Assembly: GCF_011752625.1 (NCBI RefSeq)
Contig: NZ_VWXD01000001.1
Location: forward strand, 904,655 to 968,654
Length of the DNA stretch: 64,000 nt
DNA from: Candidatus Pantoea formicae
GTDB taxonomy: Bacteria; Pseudomonadota; Gammaproteobacteria; Enterobacterales; Enterobacteriaceae
Direction: 5' to 3'
The notes beneath the pieces are model-generated. The model saw only the letters and a list, made by a program, of their open reading frames with translations, was not told the origin of the DNA and searched no databases. Shown here piece after piece: positions 43,817 through 51,778 of this stretch. The position numbers were made by a program, and so were the translations under genes. The first letter of the stretch is position 1. Every line of letters starts with the position of its first letter.

Positions 43817-44568
43817 CGATTTCTGTCCATGACCTCAGTGTGCAACTGCAAGCTCGTCGTATCCTTACAGCGATCACGTTACACGCGCCACAGTCTAAAA
43901 CCGTGGGTTTACTTGGGCCTAACGGTTCCGGTAAATCCACGCTACTTCGTGCACTTGCCGGGCTGATCCCCGGCACGGAGGCGCATATCCACATCGGTAA
44001 AGAAACGCTTAGCCACCTCTCGCGTCTTCAATTAGCGCGCAAGCTGGCTTTTGTTCCTCAACACGCTGAAGCCGATGATGAATTAACCGTGATAGATATT
44101 GTTCGCCTAGGCCGCACGCCGCATCGCCGCGCATTCACTTTTTGGACGGCAGAGGATAATGCGGCAGTACAGGAAGCCGTGGCACTGATGCAGCTCGAAA
44201 AGCTGGTCGATCGCTGTTGGCATCAGTTGTCTGGTGGCGAACGACAACGCTGCCAAATTGCGCGCGCGCTGGCGCAAAGACCGGATGTGTTACTGCTGGA
44301 TGAGCCGGTGAATCATCTGGATATTCAGTTTCAGCTGGAATTAATGCGCCTGGTTTCATCGCTTCCGATTACCGTCGTTATCGCTCTGCATGACCTTAAC
44401 CTGGCGGCAAAATACTGCCAGCATCTGGTGGTGCTCAGCGAGGGGCAGGTTGTGACGGCGGGAACACCTGCCGACGTATTGACACCAGAGCGTATTAGCG
44501 CGACATGGCGGGTGAAGGCGCATATCAATACTTCCGAAGTCGGCGTATTGAACATTCAATATGTTTGA
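43813..44568 (+). CDS. FecCD-type ABC importer, ATP-binding protein
   Basis: 251 residues. Walker A GPNGSGKST at 35-43, Q-loop FVPQHAEADDELT, signature LSGGERQRCQIARALAQ near 136-152, Walker B LLLDEPVNHLD, H-loop ALHDLN. This is the FepC/BtuD/FhuC class. GTG start overlaps the permease stop by four bases. It completes the importer and is the last gene before the palindromic repeat block. Confidence 0.95.
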   Translation: MTISVHDLSVQLQARRILTAITLHAPQSKTVGLLGPNGSGKSTLLRALAGLIPGTEAHIHIGKETLSHLSRLQLARKLAFVPQHAEADDELTVIDIVRLGRTPHRRAFTFWTAEDNAAVQEAVALMQLEKLVDRCWHQLSGGERQRCQIARALAQRPDVLLLDEPVNHLDIQFQLELMRLVSSLPITVVIALHDLNLAAKYCQHLVVLSEGQVVTAGTPADVLTPERISATWRVKAHINTSEVGVLNIQYV

Positions 44569-44716
44569 ATACCGAGGAGGTGTGAAGTGATGCCCTTACA
44601 ACGGTGAAACAAAACTGATTTCTTCGCTGAGCTAAACAAGAATGGGTTTACTCATAACGTTAAGCGACCTTGAATAGCTAATACATGTCAGTTAAGCATA
44701 GGGGGGAGAACGCAGT

Positions 44717-45204
44717 CTGGTGCCGCTCTGGGGCTGGCGGTCCTCGCGCCGCTCACGCGGTACCTTCACTTCACTCGTCAGCCTGACGGACCGGCGCAGA
44801 CGGGACTGTCCCTGTCCCGGCTGCACCTTTCGCCAGCATCCATGCTGGCTCTCCTGGCTTCCTCATTCCGTTCAGCGCTGCGAAATGCCTGCCCCAGAGC
44901 GGCACCAGCCTGCTTGCTAACATCCTGTTTACGCTGTTGGAAAGGGCTCGATGGTGAAGACTTTAGCGCTTTTACTGCCACAAAGGGCACAGTGTTTGAG
45001 GCCACAGCGCCTCTGATGCTGCAAGGGCTATTCGCAGCGCTGAGGCGGAGACGTCGTGCCAGGAGCCAGGCGCAGGGATGCGACAGGCAGTTCGGGTAGG
45101 CCATGGATGGCCGTACCCGAACGTTCCGGCCAGCACGACGTTGCAGCCGAGGGTACCGCGAAGCGGCGCGAGGACGGCCCGGCAGCAGCAGAGGTGCTGT
45201 GGCC
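44717..45204. repeat. Palindrome-rich, GC-rich non-coding block with several long inverted repeats
   Basis: About 490 bases with no credible gene but many inverted repeats: 18/18 (44717-44734 with 44891-44908); 28 bases with one gap and few mismatches (44736-44764 with 45152-45179); 21/23 (45000-45022 with 45182-45204); 13/13 (44872-44884 with 45031-45043); 9/9 (45051-45059 with 45133-45141); a hairpin GTTCGGGTA-GGCCAT / ATGGCC-GTACCCGAAC (45090-45122); and short hairpins at 44776-44788, 44801-44819 and 44832-44849. Some pairs are nested, others crossing. Long frames across it are compositional artefacts. It looks like an intergenic repeat element or structured RNA; copy number is unknown to me. 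Confidence 0.7.
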
Positions 45205-45272
45205 CGCACAAACACACGCACAAAAAAAAAGCCGCCATTGTAAGAAAATGACAGCCTTATACGCACAGGAAC

Positions 45273-46553
45273 TTAACTAACAGGCTTTACCGTTAAGAGG
45301 GCATTTTTTATTATTGCCAGTGCTGCATCAAACTGCGCATCAGGAATAGTCAGCGGATAAAGGAAACGAATCACATTGCCATGAGGTCCGCACGTCAACA
45401 ACAGTAAGCCTTCCGCCAGTGCCTGTTTCTGCACGGCTTGAGCCGCTGCCGCAGAAGGTGCACCGGTGGCAGGATCGCTGAATTCGGCAGCAATCATCGA
45501 TCCTACACCGCGAATGTCGCTCAATGCCGCGCAGGTTTCTACCGCATTTTCCAGCACCGCACGCAGTTTATCGCCGAGTTGTACCGCACGTTCACACAAC
45601 TTTTCGTCATTGACGGCATCAATGACCGCGTGGGCAGCTGCAATAGACAAAGGGTTGCCAGCATAGGTTCCGCCCAAACCCCCAGGCAACGGGCTCTCCA
45701 TGATCGCGGCTTTACCCGCGACCGCTGAGAGCGGCATGCCACCTGCCAGGCTCTTTGCCATGGTCATCAAATCAGCCTGATGAGCGTAATGGTGCATGGC
45801 AAACAGCTTACCGGTGCGCGCAAAACCACTCTGCACTTCATCCGCAATCAATACGATGCCGTGTTGATCGCAAAGCGCACGCAGCGCGGCAACGAACTCG
45901 GCGGGTGCCACATTGAAACCGCCCTCACCCTGCACCGGTTCAAAGATAATCGCGGCAACCTGCTGCGGTTCGATATCGCATTGGAACAGCGACTCTAAAG
46001 AACGAATGCTGTCCTGAACGCTGATACCACGTGCCTCTGAAGGATAAACGGCATGGAACACCGAACCTGGGAACGGACCAAAGCCGACTTTATAAGGCTT
46101 CACTTTACCGGTTAGCGCCATGGTCATATAAGTCCGTCCATGGAAACCGCCACCGAAAGCAATCACGCCCGGACGTCCAGTGTGGCAACGGGCAATTTTA
46201 ATCGCGTTCTCCACGGCTTCTGCACCCGTAGTGAAGAATGCTGTTTTGGTCTCACCTGCAATCGGAGTTAATTCATTGATTTTTTCCGCCAGGCCAACAT
46301 AACTCTCGTAAGGCACAATCTGATAGGCCGTATGGGTAAAGTGCGCCAGCTGTTTTTCAATCGCTTGCACCACTTTAGGGTGGCGATGTCCCGTATTCAG
46401 TACTGCAATACCCGCTGCAAAATCGATGTATTCGGCACCCTCAACATCGGTAATAGTGGCGTTGTCAGCCTGCTGGGCATAGAAATCACACATTACGCCC
46501 ACGCCACGCGGCGTCGCATTTTTACGGCGTTGGTTAAAATCAGCGTTCTTCAT
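45273..46553 (-). CDS. puuE: 4-aminobutyrate aminotransferase PuuE
   Basis: 426 residues; closely resembles E. coli PuuE (421) rather than GabT, e.g. ATPRGVGVMCDFYAQ, THTAYQIVPYESYV, FFTTGAEAVENAIKIAR, GRPGVIAFGGGFHGRTYMTM (in part) and FLYPLTIPDAQFDAAL. It is a class-III PLP enzyme: IADEVQSGFARTG at about 236-248 and the Schiff-base lysine in MAKSLAGG (K267). It converts GABA and 2-oxoglutarate to succinate semialdehyde and glutamate. Last gene of the patD - NTF2-like - puuE operon; a T9 run follows on its strand near 45224-45232 and may help termination. Confidence 0.95.
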   Translation of the reverse strand: MKNADFNQRRKNATPRGVGVMCDFYAQQADNATITDVEGAEYIDFAAGIAVLNTGHRHPKVVQAIEKQLAHFTHTAYQIVPYESYVGLAEKINELTPIAGETKTAFFTTGAEAVENAIKIARCHTGRPGVIAFGGGFHGRTYMTMALTGKVKPYKVGFGPFPGSVFHAVYPSEARGISVQDSIRSLESLFQCDIEPQQVAAIIFEPVQGEGGFNVAPAEFVAALRALCDQHGIVLIADEVQSGFARTGKLFAMHHYAHQADLMTMAKSLAGGMPLSAVAGKAAIMESPLPGGLGGTYAGNPLSIAAAHAVIDAVNDEKLCERAVQLGDKLRAVLENAVETCAALSDIRGVGSMIAAEFSDPATGAPSAAAAQAVQKQALAEGLLLLTCGPHGNVIRFLYPLTIPDAQFDAALAIIKNALLTVKPVS

Positions 46554-46624
46554 GGTTCAAACCTTCTCTTCAAACGACAGGATGCCTGCCTGAATTATTC
46601 AGGCATGGATTCAAACGTTAAAAA

Positions 46625-47083
46625 TTACTTTAATTGTTCGTCGAGTTTCTTCGAGTCGTAATAATCACCTTGATAGGTGATTTTGCCCTCTTTCACTTTT
46701 ATATAAGAAACACCGTGAAATTTAATCGGTTTGTTGGTTGCAGGACTACCCGCCCACTCGCCGCTGTTAATGCCCGAGAATACCCATTCGAAAGCCACAA
46801 TATCGTGGTTATAAACGGGTTTGCCGACCATCTGCCATTTCAAGTCGGGGACACCATCAATAAAGGCTTTAATGACATTTTTTTCCGCATCGCTGTTGCC
46901 TTTTACCGGCGTGCCTACTGCCGCATCATAATAGGTCACATCTTTTGCCAGATAGGTACCGGCCTGATGGGCATTATGTTGATTCCATGCGCTCATATAA
47001 TGCTGCACCTCTTCCAGTGGCGTTTCGCTGGCAAAGCAGTTGGAAGAAACAAACAGTGCTACGACCATTGCTATCTTTTTCAT
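46625..47083 (-). CDS. Secreted NTF2/SnoaL-like protein (152 aa)
   Basis: Signal peptide MKKIAMVVALFVSSNCFA is followed by a SnoaL-like cone: VQHYMSAWNQHNAHQAGTYL, VTYYDAAVGTPVKGNSDAEK, GVPDLKWQMVGKPVYNHDIV and KFHGVSYIKVKEGKITYQGDYYDSK (in part: EGKITYQGDYYD), the usual SnoaL finish. Such proteins bind or transform small ligands; catalytic Asp/His residues cannot be fixed from sequence alone. It lies between puuE and patD in one operon, 15 bases after patD and 71 bases before puuE; a periplasmic ligand-binding or detoxifying role in amine use is inference. Confidence 0.8.
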   Translation of the reverse strand: MKKIAMVVALFVSSNCFASETPLEEVQHYMSAWNQHNAHQAGTYLAKDVTYYDAAVGTPVKGNSDAEKNVIKAFIDGVPDLKWQMVGKPVYNHDIVAFEWVFSGINSGEWAGSPATNKPIKFHGVSYIKVKEGKITYQGDYYDSKKLDEQLK

Positions 47084-47098
47084 GATTAATACCCGCTC

Positions 47099-48523
47099 TT
47101 AAGATAAGTCACTCATGACGTGTTTAATGCGTGTGTATTCTTCTAATGAATACGCAGAAAGATCTTTTCCATAGCCAGACTTTTTAAATCCGCCATGCGG
47201 CATCTCTGCGCAAAGGGGAATATGGTTATTAATCCAGACGGTACCGAAATCGAGATCCCGGCTAAAGAGCTGTGCACGACGGTGATCGCGTGTCCATACG
47301 CTGGCAGCCAGACCGTATTCCACGTCATTGGCCATTGATAGCGCCTCACTTTCCGACGCGAAAGTTTGAATGGTCATCACCGGCCCAAATACCTCGTGTT
47401 GGACGGCTTCATCACTCTGCTTCAAGCCCGAAATAATCGTCGGCTCAAAGTAGAAACCCGGTCCACTACCCGCTTTACCACCTGTTTCGATGCGTGCGTG
47501 CGCTGGGAGACGGGCAATAAAGCCTTTGACTTGCTCCAGCTGATTCTGACTATTCAACGCGCCATAAAAGGCGTCTTGATCGTCTGGCTGACCAAAACGA
47601 AGGCTGCGTGCTTCACTGACTAATTTGTCGAGGAAGCCAGGATAATGTTCTTCCTCAACCAAAATCCGCGTTGCCGCAGTGCAATCCTGACCCGCATTAA
47701 AGAAACCTGCGGCACAGATGGTTTTCACTGCTTTATCGATATCGGCATCGCCAAACACAATTACCGGCGCTTTACCTCCCAGTTCCAAATGGGCTTTGGT
47801 GAGATTGGCTGCTGCCGACGCCGCGACTTGCAAACCAGCGCGCACGGAACCCGTGATCGACACCAGCGATGCATCGGTGTGTGACACCACAAGCGATCCA
47901 CTTGCAGCTTTACCCAGCACCACATTAATGGCGCCTGCCGGGAAAAATGGCGCAGCCAACTCGGCCAGCAGTAAGGTGCTTAACGGTGTGGTATCACTGG
48001 GTTTTAACACCAGGGTGTTTCCCGCCGCCAGCGCTGGGGCAATCTTCCACACCGCCATCATGAAGGGATAGTTCCAAGGTGTGACCTGACCGACGATGCC
48101 CAATGGCTCGCGGCGGAGGGTCGAATTAAAACCCGCCATATATTCACCGGAAGCCTTGCCTTCCTGACAGCGCGCTGCACCGGCAAAGAAGCGAATGGCA
48201 TCACAGGAAGCCGCAATCTCCTCCTGACGGATAAAGTGTTTCAGCTGACCGGTCTCTTCACTCTGGATATCGACGATGCGATCGCAGTGCTGCTCGATCG
48301 CATCGGCCAAGTGCAATAACGCGCGCTGACGTTCACTCGGCGTACTCTGCTTCCAGCTTTTAAACGCGACTTTGGCGGCGGCATAGGCCGCGTTGACATC
48401 CTCTTCGTTAGCAAGGGGAGATAATGCATAGACTTCACCGCTCACCGGGCTGACCAGTTCGAAAGTCTCACTACCTGAGCCCTCACAGAAGGCCCCATTG
48501 ATAAAGTGTTTTATCTTACGCAT
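47099..48523 (-). CDS. patD: Gamma-aminobutyraldehyde dehydrogenase (PatD/YdcW-like)
   Basis: 474 residues from ATG 48523, the same length as E. coli PatD. The start follows AAAGGAG with nine bases spacing; an upstream ATG (48544) lies inside the operator. ALDH motifs: VTPWNYP (N151), KPSDTTPL, SITGSVRAG, LELGGKAP (E247) and the catalytic Cys in NAGQDCTA (C281); RFFAGAARCQEG is shared with PatD. It oxidises 4-aminobutanal to GABA with NAD, feeding PuuE. An operator shared with the permease operon precedes it. Other omega-aminoaldehydes could be substrates. Confidence 0.87.
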   Translation of the reverse strand: MRKIKHFINGAFCEGSGSETFELVSPVSGEVYALSPLANEEDVNAAYAAAKVAFKSWKQSTPSERQRALLHLADAIEQHCDRIVDIQSEETGQLKHFIRQEEIAASCDAIRFFAGAARCQEGKASGEYMAGFNSTLRREPLGIVGQVTPWNYPFMMAVWKIAPALAAGNTLVLKPSDTTPLSTLLLAELAAPFFPAGAINVVLGKAASGSLVVSHTDASLVSITGSVRAGLQVAASAAANLTKAHLELGGKAPVIVFGDADIDKAVKTICAAGFFNAGQDCTAATRILVEEEHYPGFLDKLVSEARSLRFGQPDDQDAFYGALNSQNQLEQVKGFIARLPAHARIETGGKAGSGPGFYFEPTIISGLKQSDEAVQHEVFGPVMTIQTFASESEALSMANDVEYGLAASVWTRDHRRAQLFSRDLDFGTVWINNHIPLCAEMPHGGFKKSGYGKDLSAYSLEEYTRIKHVMSDLS

Positions 48524-48544
48524 GCCACAGGCTCCTTTAATCAT

Positions 48545-48562
48545 ATAACATATTATGTTTTA
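48545..48562. promoter_or_regulatory. Predicted GntR operator before patD (site 1)
   Basis: ATAACATATTATGTTTTA, with the 13-base palindrome AACATA-T-TATGTT at its core. The identical 18 bases, on the other strand, lie before the permease operon at 54716-54733. It sits 21 bases upstream of the patD start, in the patD/GntR intergenic region. Confidence 0.75.
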
Positions 48563-48804
48563 TCATTATGATCGCAAATCAGGCAACGTTTCTTTCACAT
48601 TAATTTGATTGCACTCGCATATTTGCCCATTCACCAATCCACTAGAGGCTGTTTCGGTAGTAGATTGTTTAAGCTGCTGATTGCGTTACTTTTCAGCCAA
48701 TCGCGCCGCGACCAGATAAGGCAACTCATTGTTTCCAATGTGGATGTTTTATGTTATGAATGTGCATCCTGCCTCCCCAACACGAATAAGAAATCACGAG
48801 GACT

Positions 48805-49533
48805 ATGATTACTCATGCAGTGATTTTTTCCCCTATTGGGCAGTCCAGTCGTTCCGATCAAATCGTGCAGCGACTGGCCAACGCGATAGTTTCAGGATTA
48901 CTTGAAGCCAATGAGCAACTGCCGAATGAAGCGGATTTGGCCCGAATGATGGGCGTCTCACACATCACGATTCGCGAAGCGCTGAATACCCTGCGCGCCA
49001 ACGGTTTGGTGTATACCGTGCGCGGCCGTAACGGTGGCAGTTTTGTCGCCAATAGCATTGATAAACAGGCATCGTCACAACATCCGTTCAATTTGATCAG
49101 CACCGAATATCTCTCTGATCTCGGTGAATGGCACTGCGCGATTTTCTGTCATGCCGCGAAATTAGCGTCCACGCGCATGACACCCAATGACATCGCCACA
49201 CTGACGCAATTTGTTGATACTCTGGAACACGCCACCAGCGCGGAAATGCGTAGCCAGGCAGATATGCGCTGTTTATTGACGATTGCGGCAAACTCGCAGT
49301 CAGCGAGAATTGCCAGTCAGGAACTGATTATTCAATCTGAATGGGCGTCACTGGTCACACTTTTATATAAGTCAGATGCGGCTCATCACACTACTGTCGA
49401 TATTTATCGCAAGTTATTGACCGCATTTCGCGGTCATGATGAACTGGCTGCGGTTAATCTGGCGAGTGTGTTAATTAATGAATTAACTTCAAAGTTAATT
49501 GAATATAAAATAAGCTTTAAAGAGATTCTGTGA
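48805..49533 (+). CDS. GntR family transcriptional regulator, FadR subfamily
   Basis: 242 residues. Winged HTH at about 14-80 (DQIVQRLANAIVSGLLEANEQLPNEADLARMMGVSHITIREALNTLRANGLVYTVRGRNGG, in part: GVSHITIREALNTLRANGL), then an all-helical FCD-type effector domain (LGEWHCAIFCHAAKLAST onward). Divergent from patD with 280 bases between; half-sites ATGTTTTA and ATGTTAT (48744-48757) precede it. Very likely the regulator of the amine/GABA locus. GAGGACT precedes the ATG. It is followed 10 bases later by a Cache-domain protein. Confidence 0.9.
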   Translation: MITHAVIFSPIGQSSRSDQIVQRLANAIVSGLLEANEQLPNEADLARMMGVSHITIREALNTLRANGLVYTVRGRNGGSFVANSIDKQASSQHPFNLISTEYLSDLGEWHCAIFCHAAKLASTRMTPNDIATLTQFVDTLEHATSAEMRSQADMRCLLTIAANSQSARIASQELIIQSEWASLVTLLYKSDAAHHTTVDIYRKLLTAFRGHDELAAVNLASVLINELTSKLIEYKISFKEIL

Positions 49534-49543
49534 GGAGAGAACA

Positions 49544-50248
49544 GTGAGCGATGTCAGTCACCACGCGCGGATCGTCAATACGTTAGAAGAGCTATTCGCT
49601 GCGGTAACCCTCTCAACCAAAACGCTCTCTAATCACGTCAACCACCAGCTCGCCACGCTTCCCGTGGCGGGCATCGCTGCTGACAAACAGCGTGAAAGCA
49701 GCCTGCGTAAAAGCCTCTACCCGTCGATTGAAAAAGTCCTGCTGGAAAGCCAGTTTTGTTCAGGTGCAGGATTTGCCAGCCATCTGGCCACCGAGAATCT
49801 CGCTCAGCCTTACTGGTTTCTGGAGTGGTGGTTTAAAAACCCGAAGAGCAATCAACAGTCTTGCTTAGATCTTGATCAAGCCACGCAGCAGCGACTGGAT
49901 TTCAGCACCTTTGAGTGGTTTAAAAATACGCCAGACGCGGAAGATGTTTATCTACACGGTCCTTATGTTGATTATGTCTGCACCTCGGCTTATACCATTA
50001 CCGCAGCGTCACCCGTAGTGATTGCAGGAAATATGGTGGGGGTCGCGGCAGTGGATATATTAGTGAGCCGCATTGAGGAAGCGTTGCTGCCTATTGTTAA
50101 GCAATTAAGCAGTAAAGTGATCATGACTAACAGTGATAATCGCGTAATATTCTCCAGCCATCTGCAATACCGCACCGGGTCACTGGTGAATATTGACGTA
50201 CCCTTTCAAACGACGCAAAACGGCTTTTGTAAAATCTATTTCTTGTAA
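49544..50248 (+). CDS. Soluble Cache-domain (PDC-like) protein, 234 aa
   Basis: I see one Cache/PDC-type ligand-binding domain: FEWFKNTPDAEDVYLHGPYVDYVCTSAYTITAASPVV (in part: GPYVDYVCTSAYTITAASPV) followed by IAGNMVGVAAVDILVSRIEE matches the PYxDxxTxxxxxTxxxPV...GVxxxD pattern of Cache sensors. Unlike nearly all Cache proteins it has no signal peptide, no membrane helix and no kinase, HAMP or chemotaxis output, so it should be cytoplasmic. GTG start with GAGGAGAGAACA upstream. Co-transcribed with the FadR-type regulator; it may bind the pathway amine and act with the regulator. That role is inference. Confidence 0.75.
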   Translation: MSDVSHHARIVNTLEELFAAVTLSTKTLSNHVNHQLATLPVAGIAADKQRESSLRKSLYPSIEKVLLESQFCSGAGFASHLATENLAQPYWFLEWWFKNPKSNQQSCLDLDQATQQRLDFSTFEWFKNTPDAEDVYLHGPYVDYVCTSAYTITAASPVVIAGNMVGVAAVDILVSRIEEALLPIVKQLSSKVIMTNSDNRVIFSSHLQYRTGSLVNIDVPFQTTQNGFCKIYFL

Positions 50249-50277
50249 AAACCTGCCGCACGTCGCGGCAGGTTTTT
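50247..50277. terminator. Terminator between the Cache gene and the convergent oxidase gene
   Basis: AAAAACCTGCCGC - ACGTC - GCGGCAGGTTTTT: an 8-base GC stem extended by five A-T pairs, five-base loop, ending in a T5 run. It begins at the Cache-protein stop and works in both directions. Confidence 0.92.
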
Positions 50278-50279
50278 CA

Positions 50280-51716
50280 TTAAAACGAAATCATTTTTCC
50301 TGGTGCCAGTTTGGCACTGATACCAAGCAAGGTTTTCGCTAACGGAATCGCCACAGGTGCCAGTTTTCGTCCAATCATCAACGGCGTATGTTTTATTGCC
50401 GTTAGCATCGAAAAATCACTGTTGGCGCTGACGATATCATCACGAATCGCTTTGCCAATACGGACCGTCTGCGCAATACCATGCCCACTCCAGCCATGCA
50501 CCGAATAGATTTTGCCGTTCTTGCCGCCTTTACGACAATCTGTGGCACCGTTTAGCGTCAAATCCGTCGTACCGCTCCAGGCGAAATCCAGCTGAAGCGC
50601 GTCATGTTCGGGAAATACGGCGCGTAAGCGTGAGGTGAGGTAATCCACGGTGCGCGTGTCATCCCAGCGCATGCCCGTACCTTGTCCACCAAATAGCAGG
50701 CGCTCGTTACGCACTGGACGGTAATAGTCGATCTGCAATTGGGTGTCATACACCGGTTTCCCCGTCGGCAGCAGAGCTTTGGTGCCATCGGCCACTGGCG
50801 AGGTCACCCCCACATAGGTATAGAACGGGATAGTGGTCGCGTTGTTTTCGTTGAGCAGAGTATGGGTCGCGTCATGTACCGCGATCACCACGCCCTTGGT
50901 GGCGGTAATCACGCCCGCTGCGGTGTGAACGCGCGTCACGTTTCCCACCTCCTCAATCCGCATCACTTCACTCTGTTCATGGACCTGACCGCCATTCATC
51001 ACAAAGCCGTAAATCAGGCCGCGATTAAGTGCCAGCGAATGAATCTGCCCGCCGAGATCGTCAAGCACGCCGCCGTAATACGCGTCCGATTTAATATGCT
51101 CATGCAGCTCGTAGCCGCCTAACACCGTGACGTTATCGTCACCGAGGAAGTGACGGGCATCCGCGGCCTGCACCAGGGCATTCATGTGGCCGGGATGAAT
51201 CGCGGCGGTGATGTGTCCGCGTTGGCGCTCCAAGTCGAGGTGGTAGCGGCTAGCGATATCATCAATCAGCGACATGGCTTCGGTTGAAGTGAAATGCCAC
51301 AAGCGTTTGGCTTCATCCAGGCTGAGATTATCCAGCATCGACTCAGCTTCCCAGCGTGCCAATCCCGGCGTAAGTTGCCCACCGTTACGCCCTGATGCAC
51401 CCGAACCGATAGCGTTTTTCTCCAGTAATACCGTTTCAAGACCGGATTCTGCCAAATGGAGTGCCGTGGAAGCCCCCAGCAACCCGCCGCCAATGACTAC
51501 GAATTCACACACTTTTTCACCGTCCAATGGTGGAAACGTTGTCCAGGGTGCAAGCGTCGACTCGTAGTAATTGGCCGGATTTCCCGGATCGATATTCTCG
51601 GTTTCGTCACATTGTCTGACCCAGTTCCAGTCACCATCAATGGCGGTGTGACTCGGTCGCGTAAATTTTGCATCGCGCATTAATACCGGCTTAATTAAAT
51701 CAGGTTGTCTGTTCAT
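50280..51716 (-). CDS. FAD-dependent amine oxidase, PuuB-like (DAO family)
   Basis: 478 residues, longer than PuuB (426) by an N-terminal extension of about 50. The FAD-binding motif VIGGGLLGASTALHLAESGLETVLLEK (in part: VIGGGLLGASTALHLAE) begins near residue 73, then GSGASGRNGGQLTPGL, typical of PuuB-like oxidases; the C-terminal cofactor motif is VHGWSGHGIAQTVRIGKAI. It oxidises an amine (gamma-glutamylputrescine in PuuB) to an aldehyde. No PuuA or PuuD is present in the window, so a free diamine or other amine may be the substrate here. Third gene of the 54.7-50.3 kb operon with two permeases. Confidence 0.85.
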   Translation of the reverse strand: MNRQPDLIKPVLMRDAKFTRPSHTAIDGDWNWVRQCDETENIDPGNPANYYESTLAPWTTFPPLDGEKVCEFVVIGGGLLGASTALHLAESGLETVLLEKNAIGSGASGRNGGQLTPGLARWEAESMLDNLSLDEAKRLWHFTSTEAMSLIDDIASRYHLDLERQRGHITAAIHPGHMNALVQAADARHFLGDDNVTVLGGYELHEHIKSDAYYGGVLDDLGGQIHSLALNRGLIYGFVMNGGQVHEQSEVMRIEEVGNVTRVHTAAGVITATKGVVIAVHDATHTLLNENNATTIPFYTYVGVTSPVADGTKALLPTGKPVYDTQLQIDYYRPVRNERLLFGGQGTGMRWDDTRTVDYLTSRLRAVFPEHDALQLDFAWSGTTDLTLNGATDCRKGGKNGKIYSVHGWSGHGIAQTVRIGKAIRDDIVSANSDFSMLTAIKHTPLMIGRKLAPVAIPLAKTLLGISAKLAPGKMISF

Positions 51717-51778
51717 CTATTAGTCTCGGTTCGTTAATCGCACCACAGGAAGATTCACTGTGAGTTTTATTGTTGGCT

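Noticed and set aside
44778..45266. 162-codon and 85-88-codon frames within the palindromic block
   Set aside because: Arg/Pro/Ala-rich translations without ribosome binding sites or motifs, overlapping each other on both strands; explained by GC-rich repeat composition.
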